DNA of 64,000 nt. It comes from Sphingobacteriales bacterium (GTDB lineage: Bacteria > Bacteroidota > Bacteroidia > Chitinophagales > JADIYW01). The notes beneath the pieces were generated by a model that was not told where the DNA came from, made no database searches, and saw nothing but the letters and a program-made list of their open reading frames with translations. Of the stretch, positions 9,612 through 19,447 are shown one piece after another. The stretch is from the NCBI GenBank assembly GCA_016699615.1, contig CP064984.1, forward strand, positions 1,302,001 to 1,366,000, in the 5' to 3' direction. A program made the position numbers and the translations under genes. Numbering within the stretch: position 1 is the stretch's first letter; each line of letters opens with the position of its first letter.

Positions 9612-10367
9612 ATGTCTGCACCTTTTTTAATACATCTTCCGCAATTTGAAGGACCTTTCGATTTGCTTTTATTTTTCATTGAAAGAGATGAACTGGACAT
9701 TGAAGATATTCCTATTTATAAAATCACTACTGATTTTTTACAATACATACACAACTTAGAAAAATTAAATATTGAAGTTGCTAGTGAGTTTATGTTGGTA
9801 GCTGCAACATTAATGCGCATAAAAGCAAAAATGTTGTTGCCAAGAAAAGAACTAGATGAGCAAGGTAATGAAATAGATCCAAGACAAGAATTAGTACAAC
9901 AACTATTAGAATATAAAAAAATAAAAACTGTAGTTGAAGAATTAAAAGACTTGGAAGCAAAACGTAGTTTAAGACATGTGCGTGGCAATCAAAAAAATGA
10001 AGTTGAACAATTAATAAAAATATTAGCTGAAGATGTAGATTTAGAAACTGTATCTATGTTCAAACTACTAAAAGCATACCAACGTGCATTAGACAAATAC
10101 AAAACCAGAACAGAAAAAATAACACATAAAATAGTACAATATCAATATACAATAGAAGAAGAAAGAGGAAATCTTGCATTGTTTGTACAAAACAGAAAAA
10201 AAGCTTCTTTCTCAGATATACTATCATCTTGCCAAAATAAAATACATGCTGTGTTTATATTTTTGGGTATGCTTGAGCTTATTCAACAACAAGTTATTTT
10301 CTTAGTACTAGGCGAAGGAAATAATAACTTTTGGCTGAGTAGCACTGCTGTTGAAACAGAAAACTAA
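9612..10367 (+). CDS. scpA: segregation and condensation protein A (ScpA)
   Basis: ScpA is the kleisin subunit that bridges SMC heads in the bacterial condensin. The N-terminus has the signature FEGPFDLLLFFIERDELDI followed by DIPIYKITTDFLQYI, and the middle has the MLVAATLMRIKAKMLLP helix. The C-terminal winged-helix part (FSDILSSCQNKIHAVFIFLGMLELIQQ) is present, so the 251-residue protein is complete. The partner scpB is not in the window. It is the first gene of a rightward block; the upstream gap to the divergent deacetylase is 54 bases. Confidence 0.93.
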   Translation: MSAPFLIHLPQFEGPFDLLLFFIERDELDIEDIPIYKITTDFLQYIHNLEKLNIEVASEFMLVAATLMRIKAKMLLPRKELDEQGNEIDPRQELVQQLLEYKKIKTVVEELKDLEAKRSLRHVRGNQKNEVEQLIKILAEDVDLETVSMFKLLKAYQRALDKYKTRTEKITHKIVQYQYTIEEERGNLALFVQNRKKASFSDILSSCQNKIHAVFIFLGMLELIQQQVIFLVLGEGNNNFWLSSTAVETEN

Positions 10368-10389
10368 AAAATCAATAAAACTATTAAGT

Positions 10390-10902
10390 ATGCAAAAAAT
10401 AATATTAATATTAATAATAAGTTTTTTGCTATTAAGTAACACAAATGCACAAGAAAGCAAAGGTGCTATTGGCTTGCGTTTTGGTTATGGTTGGGGACTT
10501 TCTGGAAAATATTTTTTAGATAGAAATGGAAATGCATTAGAATTTACTTTAAAGCAAGGTGTACATGGTGTATTGTATAGTACAAATTTTGTAAATATTG
10601 CTACAACATACCAAAAACATTTTGAAATAGACAGACGTGGAAAATGGTTTTTCTATGTGGGTGGTGGTGGCGCATTTGGTGCAGGAAAAACAAGAAGTGA
10701 CCAAAAAATAGTTTCTACTGGAATAGTACCAATTATTGGTTTAGATTTTTGGACTCAAAATTTAGTAGTGCCTTTCAATCTATCTTTTGACTACGCACCA
10801 TCTATGTATTATGATAGAAACACAACAGCAAAGAAAAATGATTTTACCATAAATTATTTTAACTTCAATATTGCTGTGCGAATAGGTTTGGGTAGATTAT
10901 AA
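10390..10902 (+). CDS. small outer-membrane beta-barrel-like protein
   Basis: The start is placed at the ATG at 10390, because that gives a clean signal peptide (ILILIISFLLLSNTNA, then QES); an earlier in-frame ATG at 10351 overlaps scpA. The mature protein of about 150 residues has alternating beta strands rich in Gly and aromatics (GLRFGYGWGLSGKY, WFFYVGGGGAFGAG, FDYAPSMYYDR) and ends in NFNIAVRIGLGRL, like small outer-membrane barrels of the OmpW/OmpA-barrel type. I do not recognise a specific family. It follows scpA closely. Confidence 0.6.
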   Translation: MQKIILILIISFLLLSNTNAQESKGAIGLRFGYGWGLSGKYFLDRNGNALEFTLKQGVHGVLYSTNFVNIATTYQKHFEIDRRGKWFFYVGGGGAFGAGKTRSDQKIVSTGIVPIIGLDFWTQNLVVPFNLSFDYAPSMYYDRNTTAKKNDFTINYFNFNIAVRIGLGRL

Positions 10903-10985
10903 TTTTTTTCTAATTTTAGTCTATACTTTCAAACTAACTGAAATCAAATATACAATCATATTATTCACATGCATATTGCTTCACA

Positions 10986-12114
10986 TTGTTATGCATGATA
11001 GTTGGTTTGTTTTTTAGTAATGCCTTGTTGAGCATTAGCACAGGCGTTTTGTTTGTTGTGTCAGGCATCAATCAAATTTATAAACAAGAAAAAATAAAAT
11101 TCAATATATTACAATATGCATTTCTAAGCTTATTTATAATTTATTTTATCTGGAGTTTTTATCACTTTTCTACAATTAATGATAGTATAAAAATTATTGT
11201 TTCAAAACTAAGTTTGCTTGGTGTTGCATTGTTTTTACCTAATATTATTATACAAAAAAAACAACAGCAAACATTAATAAACATTGCATTATCTATTATT
11301 TTTATAATTTCATTATATACAATAATTCTATTTTTTAATGATACTATTTTTTTGGAAAGATGCTTACAGCAAAGGACAAGTATTGCCAACATTTATACAT
11401 CATAGCAAATTTAGTTTTATACTATTTTGTAGCGTTGTTGTATTAATATTTAATTATAAAAACAAATATTATTATAATATATTAATTATTTATTTTATAA
11501 TATACTTACATTTTTTGTCTGTAAAAACTGGTTTATTATTATTGTATCTATTTTTATTTTGTGTAATACTATATCAAATCGTCAACAAAAAATGGTACTA
11601 CCTTTTGTTGTTTTTAGTTCCAATTATATTATATAAAGCAAGTCCAACTTTGCAGCAAAAACTTGCCTATATTGAGTACGATATTCATCAATTAAAAAAT
11701 AAGAATAGTATAGAATATTCTGATGCACGAAGAATAATTTCTTACCAAATAGCATTTGATATTTTTAAAGAAAATAAATTATTGGGTGTTGGTTTGAGTA
11801 ATTATAAAAACATTACACAAGAAAAATTTATAGAAAAATATAACTATTATGACAATGAAAAAATGATGTATGTACACAATTCATATTTACATATATTAGC
11901 AAGTTGTGGTATTTTAGGATTAATACTATTTTTAATAAGTATTATTAGTATAATATATTATTACATAAAAAAACAAGATTTTTTAGTTTTTAGTTTAGTT
12001 GCTTCATTTTTTATATGTTGTTTTTGGGATGCATACACAGAACAATTAGCTGGTTTGAGTATATTGATTTTAATTGTAATTTTAGGCAAACAATATGCAA
12101 ACAAAAATGAATAA
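10986..12114 (+). pseudogene. O-antigen ligase family protein, frameshifted at a T7 run
   Basis: Two overlapping frames together make one polytopic membrane protein of about 375 residues. The first frame runs from around 10986 (possible TTG start; ATG at 10995) to 11405 and the second continues to 12114. Removing one T from the T7 run at 11347-11353 joins them smoothly as FFNDTIFWKDAYSKGQVLPT. The second half has the Wzy_C signature: YSDARRIISYQIAFDIFKEN, LLGVGLSNYKN, and a VHNSYLHILASCGILG segment. The family joins or polymerises surface glycans in the periplasm. The exact N-terminus is uncertain. The downstream end overlaps nadD by a few bases. Confidence 0.7.
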
Positions 12115-12691
12115 TAAAATAATAGGTTTATACTTTGGTTCATTTAATCCAATACATATTGGACATTTGTTAGTTGCTACACACACACGTGAAGCAGCAC
12201 AACTAGATGAAGTTTGGTTTATTGTTTCACCACAAAATCCATTTAAGCTCAATAGTGAATTAGCTGATGAACAACACAGACTAAATATGGTACAATTATC
12301 TGTTCAACAAGTTGATTATTTTAAAGCATCTGATATTGAATTTAATTTGCCAAAACCATCGTACACTTATATTACATTACAACAATTACAAGAAAAACAT
12401 CCTGAGCATACATTTAAACTTATTATTGGTGAAGACAATGTAGCAAAGTTTGACAACTGGAAAGAAGTACAATGGATAAAAGATAATTTTGAAATATTGG
12501 TTTATAACAGGCAAACAAATAATAGTGAAAACACATTTATACACAATACATCATTCACAATTTTAAAATTACCAATGTTAGATATTTCTTCTACAGCAAT
12601 TAGAAAAAGAATAAAAGAAGAAAAAATAATAACATTTTTTACAAGCAATAATGTAGAAAAGTACATAAAAGAAAATAATTTATACAAATAA
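12107..12691 (+). CDS. nadD: nicotinate-nucleotide adenylyltransferase NadD
   Basis: NadD joins nicotinate mononucleotide and ATP to make nicotinate adenine dinucleotide, the step before NAD synthetase. The nucleotidyltransferase signature GLYFGSFNPIHIGH is at the N-terminus and the second motif ISSTAIRKRI near the C-terminus. The start is placed at the second ATG (12107), eight bases before the end of the upstream gene, since family members begin within a few residues of the GSFNP motif; an ATG at 12095 is the alternative. nadA lies downstream, so the NAD pathway is partly clustered. Confidence 0.92.
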   Translation: MNNKIIGLYFGSFNPIHIGHLLVATHTREAAQLDEVWFIVSPQNPFKLNSELADEQHRLNMVQLSVQQVDYFKASDIEFNLPKPSYTYITLQQLQEKHPEHTFKLIIGEDNVAKFDNWKEVQWIKDNFEILVYNRQTNNSENTFIHNTSFTILKLPMLDISSTAIRKRIKEEKIITFFTSNNVEKYIKENNLYK

Positions 12692-13237
12692 AAACTAAAA
12701 AATATTTACACACACCAATGTTGGTAATATTTAAAAAGTATTGATTTTCAATTGTACTTATTCACACTAAAAAGAAGTGCATAAGTTTTCTAATTGTGAA
12801 TTGAAGTAGATAAAAAAAAATAAAAAATTACTGTAAAAAAAAAATCACATACAAGTGAAAATATTAAAAATAAATGCACACTAAAAACAGAGAAATAGAC
12901 ATAAACCAACATAAATAAATATACACAATTAGTGTGTATTAATACTATACAGCAATGTTAGTATAAGTAGCTAAGAATATTATAAAATAGTATAAAAATC
13001 TACTAATCAATTCAATAAAAAAGTGAATAACTTGTGAATAAAGTCAAGCTATATAAAAACAAACAATTAAAAACTATACATCATAAAATATTTTTTCCAC
13101 GAATTCACACAGGTAATAATGTATAATAAAATTTTAATTTTTTAATAAATTATAATACATTATTAGCATCACACTAAAACCAAAAAAATTTAAAAAAAAT
13201 AAAAAATCAAACTATCTTGCATCATCAATTGTAAAAA
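12692..13237 (+). other. 546-bp AT-rich intergenic region between nadD and nadA, no gene seen
   Basis: No convincing reading frame is present. The sequence is extremely AT-rich with many A runs. It contains TTATTCACA at 12758-12766 and the same nonamer on the opposite strand at 13033-13041, plus a one-mismatch copy overlapping at 13022-13030; these match the DnaA-box consensus TTATNCACA. There is also a perfect 7-bp inverted repeat (ATACACA/TGTGTAT) at 12921-12939. Near its end TATCTTGC about 20 bases before the nadA ATG could be a weak -7 promoter box. It could be a regulatory region or a replication-related region; no proof. Confidence 0.5.
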
Positions 13238-14254
13238 ATGGAAGAAATAATAGATTTTAAAGAAAAAGTTGCCGAGCTACCCAATCGTGGTTTTTTAGAT
13301 ATTCACATAGATCCAACATTAGATTTATTTGCAGAAATAGAAAAATTAAAAAAAGAAAAAAATGCAGTATTGTTGGCGCATTATTACCAAGATGCAGACA
13401 TACAAGACATTGCAGATTTTATTGGAGATAGTCTACAATTGGCACAACAAGCAGAAAAAACAACAGCAGATATTATTTTGTTTGCTGGTGTGCATTTTAT
13501 GGCAGAAACAGCTAAAATTCTTAATCCAACAAAAAAAGTAATTTTACCAGATTTAAACGCAGGTTGCAGTTTAGCAGATAGTTGCCCAGCTGATGATTTT
13601 GCGGCTTTCAAAAAAAAATTTCCCGGCTACGCCGTCGTTTCTTATATCAATTGCACAGCCGAAATCAAAGCTTTGTCTGATTATATTGTTACTTCATCAA
13701 ATGCAGAAATTATAGTTAATTCAATTCCAAAAGAGCAAGGAATTATTTTTGCACCAGACAAAAACTTGGGCGCATACTTAGTAAAAAAATTAAATAGAGA
13801 AATGGTGTTGTGGGATGGTGCGTGCATGGTACATGAAATTTTCTCACTGGAAAAAATTATCAAGCTTAAAGAAAAACACCCAAATGCCAAATTGATTGCA
13901 CATCCAGAGTGCGAAGCAGCAGTTTTGGATATTGCAGATTATATTGGTTCTACAACAAACTTATTAAAATATACGATTAATAGCGACGCAACAGAATTTA
14001 TTGTGGCAACAGAAACAGGTATTTTGCACAAAATGCAACAATCATCGCCAGATAAAACATTTATACCAGCGCCACCTAACAACAGTTGTGCTTGTAACGA
14101 TTGTCCACACATGAAGTTGAATACATTAGAAAAAATATATTTGTGCCTAAAATATGAATTACCAGAATTGTTGATGGACGAAGAATTGAGAATAAAATCA
14201 AAAATTCCAATAGACAGAATGCTTGAAATATCAGCACAAGCAGGTTTGAAATAA
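13238..14254 (+). CDS. nadA: quinolinate synthase NadA
   Basis: NadA condenses iminoaspartate with dihydroxyacetone phosphate to form quinolinate, using a [4Fe-4S] cluster. The 338-residue protein shows [20 protein letters not shown] for substrate binding, [11 protein letters not shown] with the first cluster Cys (about residue 110), the [11 protein letters not shown] segment with a second Cys, and the C-terminal [10 protein letters not shown] motif. The ATG at 13238 is well supported because the homologous region begins within 20 residues. It is complete. nadB and nadC are not in this window. Confidence 0.95.
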   Translation: MEEIIDFKEKVAELPNRGFLDIHIDPTLDLFAEIEKLKKEKNAVLLAHYYQDADIQDIADFIGDSLQLAQQAEKTTADIILFAGVHFMAETAKILNPTKKVILPDLNAGCSLADSCPADDFAAFKKKFPGYAVVSYINCTAEIKALSDYIVTSSNAEIIVNSIPKEQGIIFAPDKNLGAYLVKKLNREMVLWDGACMVHEIFSLEKIIKLKEKHPNAKLIAHPECEAAVLDIADYIGSTTNLLKYTINSDATEFIVATETGILHKMQQSSPDKTFIPAPPNNSCACNDCPHMKLNTLEKIYLCLKYELPELLMDEELRIKSKIPIDRMLEISAQAGLK

Positions 14255-14291
14255 AAACATTAAATTGTAAATAAAACAAAGACAAAAAACT

Positions 14292-14933
14292 ATGAAAAAA
14301 ATTGCAACTGTATTATTAATTACTTTTTTATTGTATAATTATACTTTAGCACAAAAAAAAGCCATTACCGAAGAAGGAAAAGAAGTATTGCTTTTTGAGA
14401 ATGGTACATGGAAATATACTGAAGATGAAGAAGGCGAAATAGAAGAAGTTGTAGAAATACCAGTAAATAATAAAAATTTTTTAAAAGACGAAAAAGCATC
14501 TTTTTTATTAAAAAGCACCAAAAATGAAATTGGTTATTGGCTTAATCCAAAAAAATGGACTTTCAAAAAAGCACAAAAAAATGAAGATGCAGAATATGAT
14601 TTACAATACAAAGATGGCGATGCATATGCTATGATAATATCAGAAGGCATGGAAATTCCATTAGAAACACTAAAAGATATAGCTATAAACAATGCAAAAG
14701 AAGTATCAGCAGATGTTTCAATATCAAAACAAGAATATAGATATGTAAATGGTCTAAAAATATTGTACATGGAATTGGATGGTAGTATTAAAGGAATGAA
14801 ATTTTCTTACTTAGGGTATTATTATTCTAATGAAAGTGGAACAACACAATTTGTATGTTTTACAGCACAAAACTTAAAAGAAAAATACAAAGAAGAAATA
14901 GTCACATTACTTAATGGAATAGTTGAGTATTAA
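14292..14933 (+). CDS. secreted protein of unknown function
   Basis: A 213-residue protein with a signal peptide (MKKIATVLLITFLLYNYTLA, then QKK). Directly after cleavage it has AITEEGKEVLLFENGTWKY, a short motif seen at the start of several Bacteroidota periplasmic proteins. The rest is mixed alpha/beta and acidic, with no recognised catalytic motif. It is 37 bases after nadA and 11 bases before the transporter gene, so it may be part of the same transcript. Function unknown. Confidence 0.6.
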   Translation: MKKIATVLLITFLLYNYTLAQKKAITEEGKEVLLFENGTWKYTEDEEGEIEEVVEIPVNNKNFLKDEKASFLLKSTKNEIGYWLNPKKWTFKKAQKNEDAEYDLQYKDGDAYAMIISEGMEIPLETLKDIAINNAKEVSADVSISKQEYRYVNGLKILYMELDGSIKGMKFSYLGYYYSNESGTTQFVCFTAQNLKEKYKEEIVTLLNGIVEY

Positions 14934-14944
14934 AAAAGCTAAGT

Positions 14945-16720
14945 ATGAGCCTTGAAATAATCATAACACTAATAATTATTATCATAGGCTTGGTATTATT
15001 CATCAAAGAATTTTTTTCAGTAGATACCACAGCTATCATCATCATGTCGCTGTTGATAGTTACTGGAATACTAACACCACAAGAAGGTTTTGCAGGTTTT
15101 AATAACAATGCCACTATCACAGTTGCTTGTATGTTTGTATTAAGTCATGCTGTTTTTAAAACAGGAATTTTAGATGGATTTAGTGATTTGATACTTAGAA
15201 TAAGTAAAAAAAACAGCTACTTGTCTGTAGTTGTTTTAGTGTCGTTTGCAACATTATTATCAGCATTTATAAATGTAACAGCAATTGTTACTATGTTTAT
15301 TCCTGTTGTATTAAATATATCAGAAAAAACAGACATCAGCCCAGGAAAATATTTAATGCCACTTTCGTTTGGTGCATTATTAGGTGGCGTGTGTACACTC
15401 ACAGGCACATCTACAAATATATTGGTAAGTAGTATTGCTCAGTCTCATGGATTGGAGCCTTTTGGAATGTTTGAATTTTCAAAAGCAGGAATTTGGATTA
15501 CGATAATTGGTTTGGCATACTTATTTTCTGTAGGCTATTTGCTATTACCCAATAGAAAAAATAAAAACAAAAAACTAAGTGATGAAATAACCAAATACAT
15601 TACACAAATAAGAGTAAAAGCAACATCTACAAGTATTGGAAAAACAGCCGAAAACACAAATCTAATCATAAAGTATAATGCTAAAATTTTGCAAATAAAC
15701 AGAAACAACGAACAAACCATACCATATCCTACATATTTACTAAACGACCAAGACATATTAACAATAAGCATTTCGCCAAAAGACTTAATAGAACTTAGAC
15801 AAAACTCAAATTATCATATCAGTAGTGAGTTTAATTTTAATCTAGAAAAAATTAATAATAAAAATCAAAAATTAGTAGAAGTATTAATTCCAATAGGTTC
15901 ACAATTTTCTGGCTTTAGTGCTGAAGAATTAGAGTTTAATAGAAAATATGATTCCGTATTAATTGCAATACGTAGTCATAAGCACACCAATATCAACGAC
16001 ACAAACAATGTAAAATTATTTAGTGGAGATATTCTTTTATTGTTGGCAGACGAAGATAGCTTAGAAGACTTGATAAAAAATAATGATTTGGTTTTAATAT
16101 CAGAAGACAATAAAAAGCAAAACAAAAATAACTTTAAAGCAGGAATTGTATTATTGACAATATTTGCAGTAATTGGAAGTGCAGCAGTAGGCATTACAAG
16201 CATAGTTATTTCAGCAATGTTGGGCTGTTTATTATTAATAATACTAAAAATAGTAGAACCACAAGAAGCATACAAAGCCGTAGAATGGAAAGTAATATTT
16301 ATGTTGGCTGGTGTTTTGTCAATGGGTGCAGCGATAGAAAAAACAGGTGGAGCACAACTTATAGGTCAGTTTGTGCAACAAAACTACGGACAACTAAACC
16401 CAAAAATTATACTCACAGTATTAATATTCATAAGCATTTTATTAACCAATTTTATGTCGAACAATGCAACAGCAGCATTGATGGCACCAATTTGCATAGG
16501 CATTGCACAAGAATTAGGCTTTTCAGAAAAACCATTTTTGATTGGGATAATGTTTGCCGCATCACTTAGTTTTATGACACCAATGGGCTACCAAACCAAT
16601 GCAATAATTTATACACCAGGAAATTATAAATTCTCAGATTATGTAAAAGTAGGTACACCATTAAATATAATGGTTGGCTTTATAGCATCTATTACCATAC
16701 CATATTTTTTTCCATTTTAA
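14945..16720 (+). CDS. SLC13/DASS-type anion permease with central RCK_C (TrkA-C) domains
   Basis: A 591-residue inner-membrane transporter. Hydrophobic segments fill the N-terminal third and the C-terminal third, with conserved SFGALLGGVCTLTGTSTNI in the first half and LLTNFMSNNATAALMAPICI in the second half, the paired signatures of the divalent-anion:sodium symporter fold. Between them (roughly residues 205-380) lie two soluble TrkA-C-like modules with VEVLIPIGSQFSGFSAEEL, which usually bind small ligands. Substrates of relatives include sulfate, phosphate and dicarboxylates; it cannot be resolved here. Confidence 0.85.
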   Translation: MSLEIIITLIIIIIGLVLFIKEFFSVDTTAIIIMSLLIVTGILTPQEGFAGFNNNATITVACMFVLSHAVFKTGILDGFSDLILRISKKNSYLSVVVLVSFATLLSAFINVTAIVTMFIPVVLNISEKTDISPGKYLMPLSFGALLGGVCTLTGTSTNILVSSIAQSHGLEPFGMFEFSKAGIWITIIGLAYLFSVGYLLLPNRKNKNKKLSDEITKYITQIRVKATSTSIGKTAENTNLIIKYNAKILQINRNNEQTIPYPTYLLNDQDILTISISPKDLIELRQNSNYHISSEFNFNLEKINNKNQKLVEVLIPIGSQFSGFSAEELEFNRKYDSVLIAIRSHKHTNINDTNNVKLFSGDILLLLADEDSLEDLIKNNDLVLISEDNKKQNKNNFKAGIVLLTIFAVIGSAAVGITSIVISAMLGCLLLIILKIVEPQEAYKAVEWKVIFMLAGVLSMGAAIEKTGGAQLIGQFVQQNYGQLNPKIILTVLIFISILLTNFMSNNATAALMAPICIGIAQELGFSEKPFLIGIMFAASLSFMTPMGYQTNAIIYTPGNYKFSDYVKVGTPLNIMVGFIASITIPYFFPF

Positions 16721-16729
16721 TCTATAATT

Positions 16730-18286
16730 TTGAAAATACATTATCTCGGACACGCAGGCTTTTTGGTAGAAACAGAAAATGATTTACTTATTATAGATCC
16801 TTGGCTAAGCGCAAATGGAGCTTTTGATATGGCATGGTTTCAATATCCTTGCAATCATCACTTAATGCCAATTATTCAACAAAAAATAAAAACCACTACA
16901 AAAAACATTTACATATATATTAGTCACGAACACAAAGACCATTTTGATATAGATTTTTTGAGTAGCATAGCACATACAAAAATTACTTACTTAATACCAA
17001 ACTATAGAAAAAAAACTTTAAAACAACATATACAAAGATTTTCAGAAAACGATATTTTATTAATTAATGATAATGGTGAACACCAAACAAAAGATTATAG
17101 AATAAAAATATATGTTGATGATGCAGAACTCAACAGAGATTCCGCTATTCTGATAGAAGACAAACACACAGGTAAAAAATTTTTAAACCTCAACGATTGT
17201 AAAATCTACGATAGGCTACATCAAATAAAACAAGAAGAAAAAGAAATAGAAATATTCACTTGTCAGTTTAGTGGCGCCACTTGGCATCCAACTTGCTACG
17301 AATACGATGCGGCAACATATGAAAATATAGCGACACAAAAAATGCAAACAAAATTTTTGGCAGTTACAAAAGCCATAGAAACAGTACAGCCAAATTTATT
17401 TTTTCCATCAGCTGGTCCAGCTTGTTTTTTAGACGCAAATTTATTTCATCTCAATCAAGAACCAATAAATATTTTTCCCAAAGCACAAGTATTTTTACAT
17501 TACTTAGAAAAACAAAAAATAGCCAACGATACAGAAATTATTTATCTAATGCCAGATGACGAGATTGAATTAGAAGAAAAAACAATTATAAATCACAATG
17601 CACAACAAATAAAAGATGAAAACGAATATATATTAAAATATCAAGAAAAATATATTGAAAAAATTCAAAATAGAATACAAAACAGACCAATTGTCACGCC
17701 ATCAAAATTATTAATAGAATTAAAGGAAGAATTAGAAAAAAAACTAAAAAATTTTGAAGCAAAATCGCAAATAACAATACCATTGTATTTTATCTTTTCT
17801 GATGCACCACAAACATTTTTAAAAATAGAATTTCAAAAAAACGATATAAAAATAGTATCAAGCATACAAGAAGAAAACTATTATACAATAAAAACATACA
17901 GCTATGATATACAGCAAATATTAGACAAATATCTTACTTGGGAAGATTTTGCACTAACCTTTAGAATGAAACTAAACAGAACACCAGATGTATATCAAAC
18001 ATTAATTCAAGGATTTTTAATATTAGAAAAAGAAGATTTAATGTATTTTAGTAAAAAAATGTTGGAAAAAAATAACGACAGAGTTATTATTGAAGTTGGC
18101 GGAAGTAAATATTTGATAGATAAATACTGTCCACATCAAATGGCAGACTTAGAGCATAGTTGGCAAACAGACGGAAGATACATAGTTTGTCCACGCCATG
18201 GTTGGAGATTTGATTTGCAAAACGGTGGAAAATGTATGCACAATAATGACACAATCAATGCCATTTGCTTAGACGAAGAATTATAA
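16730..18286 (+). CDS. MBL-fold metallo-hydrolase with C-terminal Rieske [2Fe-2S] domain
   Basis: The 518-residue protein, starting at a TTG at 16730, begins directly with the metallo-beta-lactamase fold (MKIHYLGHAGFLVE) and has the metal motif SHEHKDH at residues 65-71. A middle region (about 325-440) resembles SCP2-like modules. The C-terminus holds a Rieske domain with Cys467-Pro-His469 and Cys487-Pro-Arg-His490, the two Cys and two His that bind [2Fe-2S]. CMP-N-acetylneuraminate hydroxylase (CMAH) combines the same folds in the opposite order, so an oxygenase acting on a sugar nucleotide or similar compound is possible but not shown. The gap to the next gene is 16 bases. Confidence 0.8.
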   Translation: MKIHYLGHAGFLVETENDLLIIDPWLSANGAFDMAWFQYPCNHHLMPIIQQKIKTTTKNIYIYISHEHKDHFDIDFLSSIAHTKITYLIPNYRKKTLKQHIQRFSENDILLINDNGEHQTKDYRIKIYVDDAELNRDSAILIEDKHTGKKFLNLNDCKIYDRLHQIKQEEKEIEIFTCQFSGATWHPTCYEYDAATYENIATQKMQTKFLAVTKAIETVQPNLFFPSAGPACFLDANLFHLNQEPINIFPKAQVFLHYLEKQKIANDTEIIYLMPDDEIELEEKTIINHNAQQIKDENEYILKYQEKYIEKIQNRIQNRPIVTPSKLLIELKEELEKKLKNFEAKSQITIPLYFIFSDAPQTFLKIEFQKNDIKIVSSIQEENYYTIKTYSYDIQQILDKYLTWEDFALTFRMKLNRTPDVYQTLIQGFLILEKEDLMYFSKKMLEKNNDRVIIEVGGSKYLIDKYCPHQMADLEHSWQTDGRYIVCPRHGWRFDLQNGGKCMHNNDTINAICLDEEL

Positions 18287-18302
18287 TATATAAAAAACAA
18301 AT

Positions 18303-18977
18303 ATGATAAATTCAGCAGAAGAACTAGAAATACGCAAAAGAGCAGAAATAAGAAGAAAGTTTACAGCCTTACCAAAATTTATAAAGCAATCAATCTATGC
18401 ATTAATACGCATATATAGAATTACTTTGTGGAAACTTAAAGGTAGTCCAGTGCCACCACCACATGTTATTAAGCAAAACACAATCAAAGAATATAATAAA
18501 AACAACAAATACAAATATTTTATAGAAACAGGCACTTTTCTCGGAGATATGTTAGAAGCATTACAATACAATTACAACACATTGTATTCGTGTGAATTGG
18601 TACCATTTATATATGATTTAGCAGTTAAAAGATTTGAAAAAGCTAAAAACATCAAATTATTTTTAGGTGACAGCACCTACGCATTACCACAAATGATAAA
18701 AGAAGTAAACGCACCAGCTATTTTTTGGCTCGATGGTCATTATTCTGGTGGCGATACAGGCTGGAGTGATGTAAATGCTGGTTGTCCAATTTACGATGAA
18801 ATAGATGCCATATTTGCATCACCATACGAACACACAGTAATTATAGATGACGCAAGATGCTTTAATGGAGACGATATAGGCTATCCTGTTTTAGAAGATT
18901 TTATCAAAACTGTAAAAGAAAAATACCCAATAAAATCAATAGAAGTAAAACACGATTTAATTAGAATTGAAAAATAA
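18303..18977 (+). CDS. class I SAM-dependent methyltransferase-like protein
   Basis: A 224-residue protein with the pattern of small Rossmann methyltransferases: FIETGTFLGDMLEAL as motif I, YSCELVPFIYDLAVKRF as the acidic loop after strand 2, LFLGDSTYALPQMI, FWLDGHYSGG, and VIIDDARCFNG near the C-terminus. The substrate is unknown; FkbM-like and glycan or lipid O-methyltransferases share this layout. It immediately follows the MBL-Rieske gene, so the two may modify the same small molecule or glycan. Confidence 0.65.
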   Translation: MINSAEELEIRKRAEIRRKFTALPKFIKQSIYALIRIYRITLWKLKGSPVPPPHVIKQNTIKEYNKNNKYKYFIETGTFLGDMLEALQYNYNTLYSCELVPFIYDLAVKRFEKAKNIKLFLGDSTYALPQMIKEVNAPAIFWLDGHYSGGDTGWSDVNAGCPIYDEIDAIFASPYEHTVIIDDARCFNGDDIGYPVLEDFIKTVKEKYPIKSIEVKHDLIRIEK

Positions 18978-18988
18978 TTTGCAAAAAC

Positions 18989-19444
18989 TTATTTTTTATA
19001 CTTTTCAATAATTTTATCACAAGCTTCATCTAGCATTTTAAAAACAAGCTCAAAGCCATTGTCGTTCCAATAAGGATCAGGTACACTTTCAGGATTTTTG
19101 GTATCTATTTCACTCATTATTAATTTGATTTTTTGAGCTTCTTTATTATCTAAAGCCCAAGCCAACAAATCACTTTCATTACTTTTATCCATGGCATAAA
19201 TCAAGTTATAATATTCATAATCATTGCTATTTACGGTTCTGGCTTTTTGTTGGCTAATATCTATACCATATTTTTTAGCAACTTCAATAGAACGTTTGTC
19301 TGGTTGACTACCAATATGCCATTTCCCTGTGCCAGCACTATCAATTTCCCAGTCTAAGTTTTGTTGTTCACATTTATGTTTTAATATTCCTTCGGCCAAA
19401 GGCGAACGACAAATATTTCCCAAACAAACCATTAATATTTTCAT
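18989..19444 (-). CDS. low-molecular-weight protein-tyrosine phosphatase
   Basis: The 151-residue protein begins MKILMVCLGNICRSPLAEG, containing the C-x5-R-S active-site P-loop with catalytic Cys7, and has the general-acid Asp in VPDPYWND near the C-terminus. These phosphatases dephosphorylate tyrosine, often on polysaccharide-assembly kinases. It lies four bases downstream of pth on the same strand, so the two are probably one transcript, and converges with the methyltransferase-like gene. Confidence 0.9.
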   Translation of the reverse strand: MKILMVCLGNICRSPLAEGILKHKCEQQNLDWEIDSAGTGKWHIGSQPDKRSIEVAKKYGIDISQQKARTVNSNDYEYYNLIYAMDKSNESDLLAWALDNKEAQKIKLIMSEIDTKNPESVPDPYWNDNGFELVFKMLDEACDKIIEKYKK

Positions 19445-19447
19445 AAA

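Noticed and set aside
12692..13237. A small RNA gene or a hidden protein gene in the gap
   Set aside because: No frame of useful length, no stable hairpin with a T run, and extreme AT content.
9600..13300. Replication origin placed by strand switch of genes at 9.6 kb
   Set aside because: Gene direction changes several times in the window and rough base counts by eye gave no consistent GC-skew switch.
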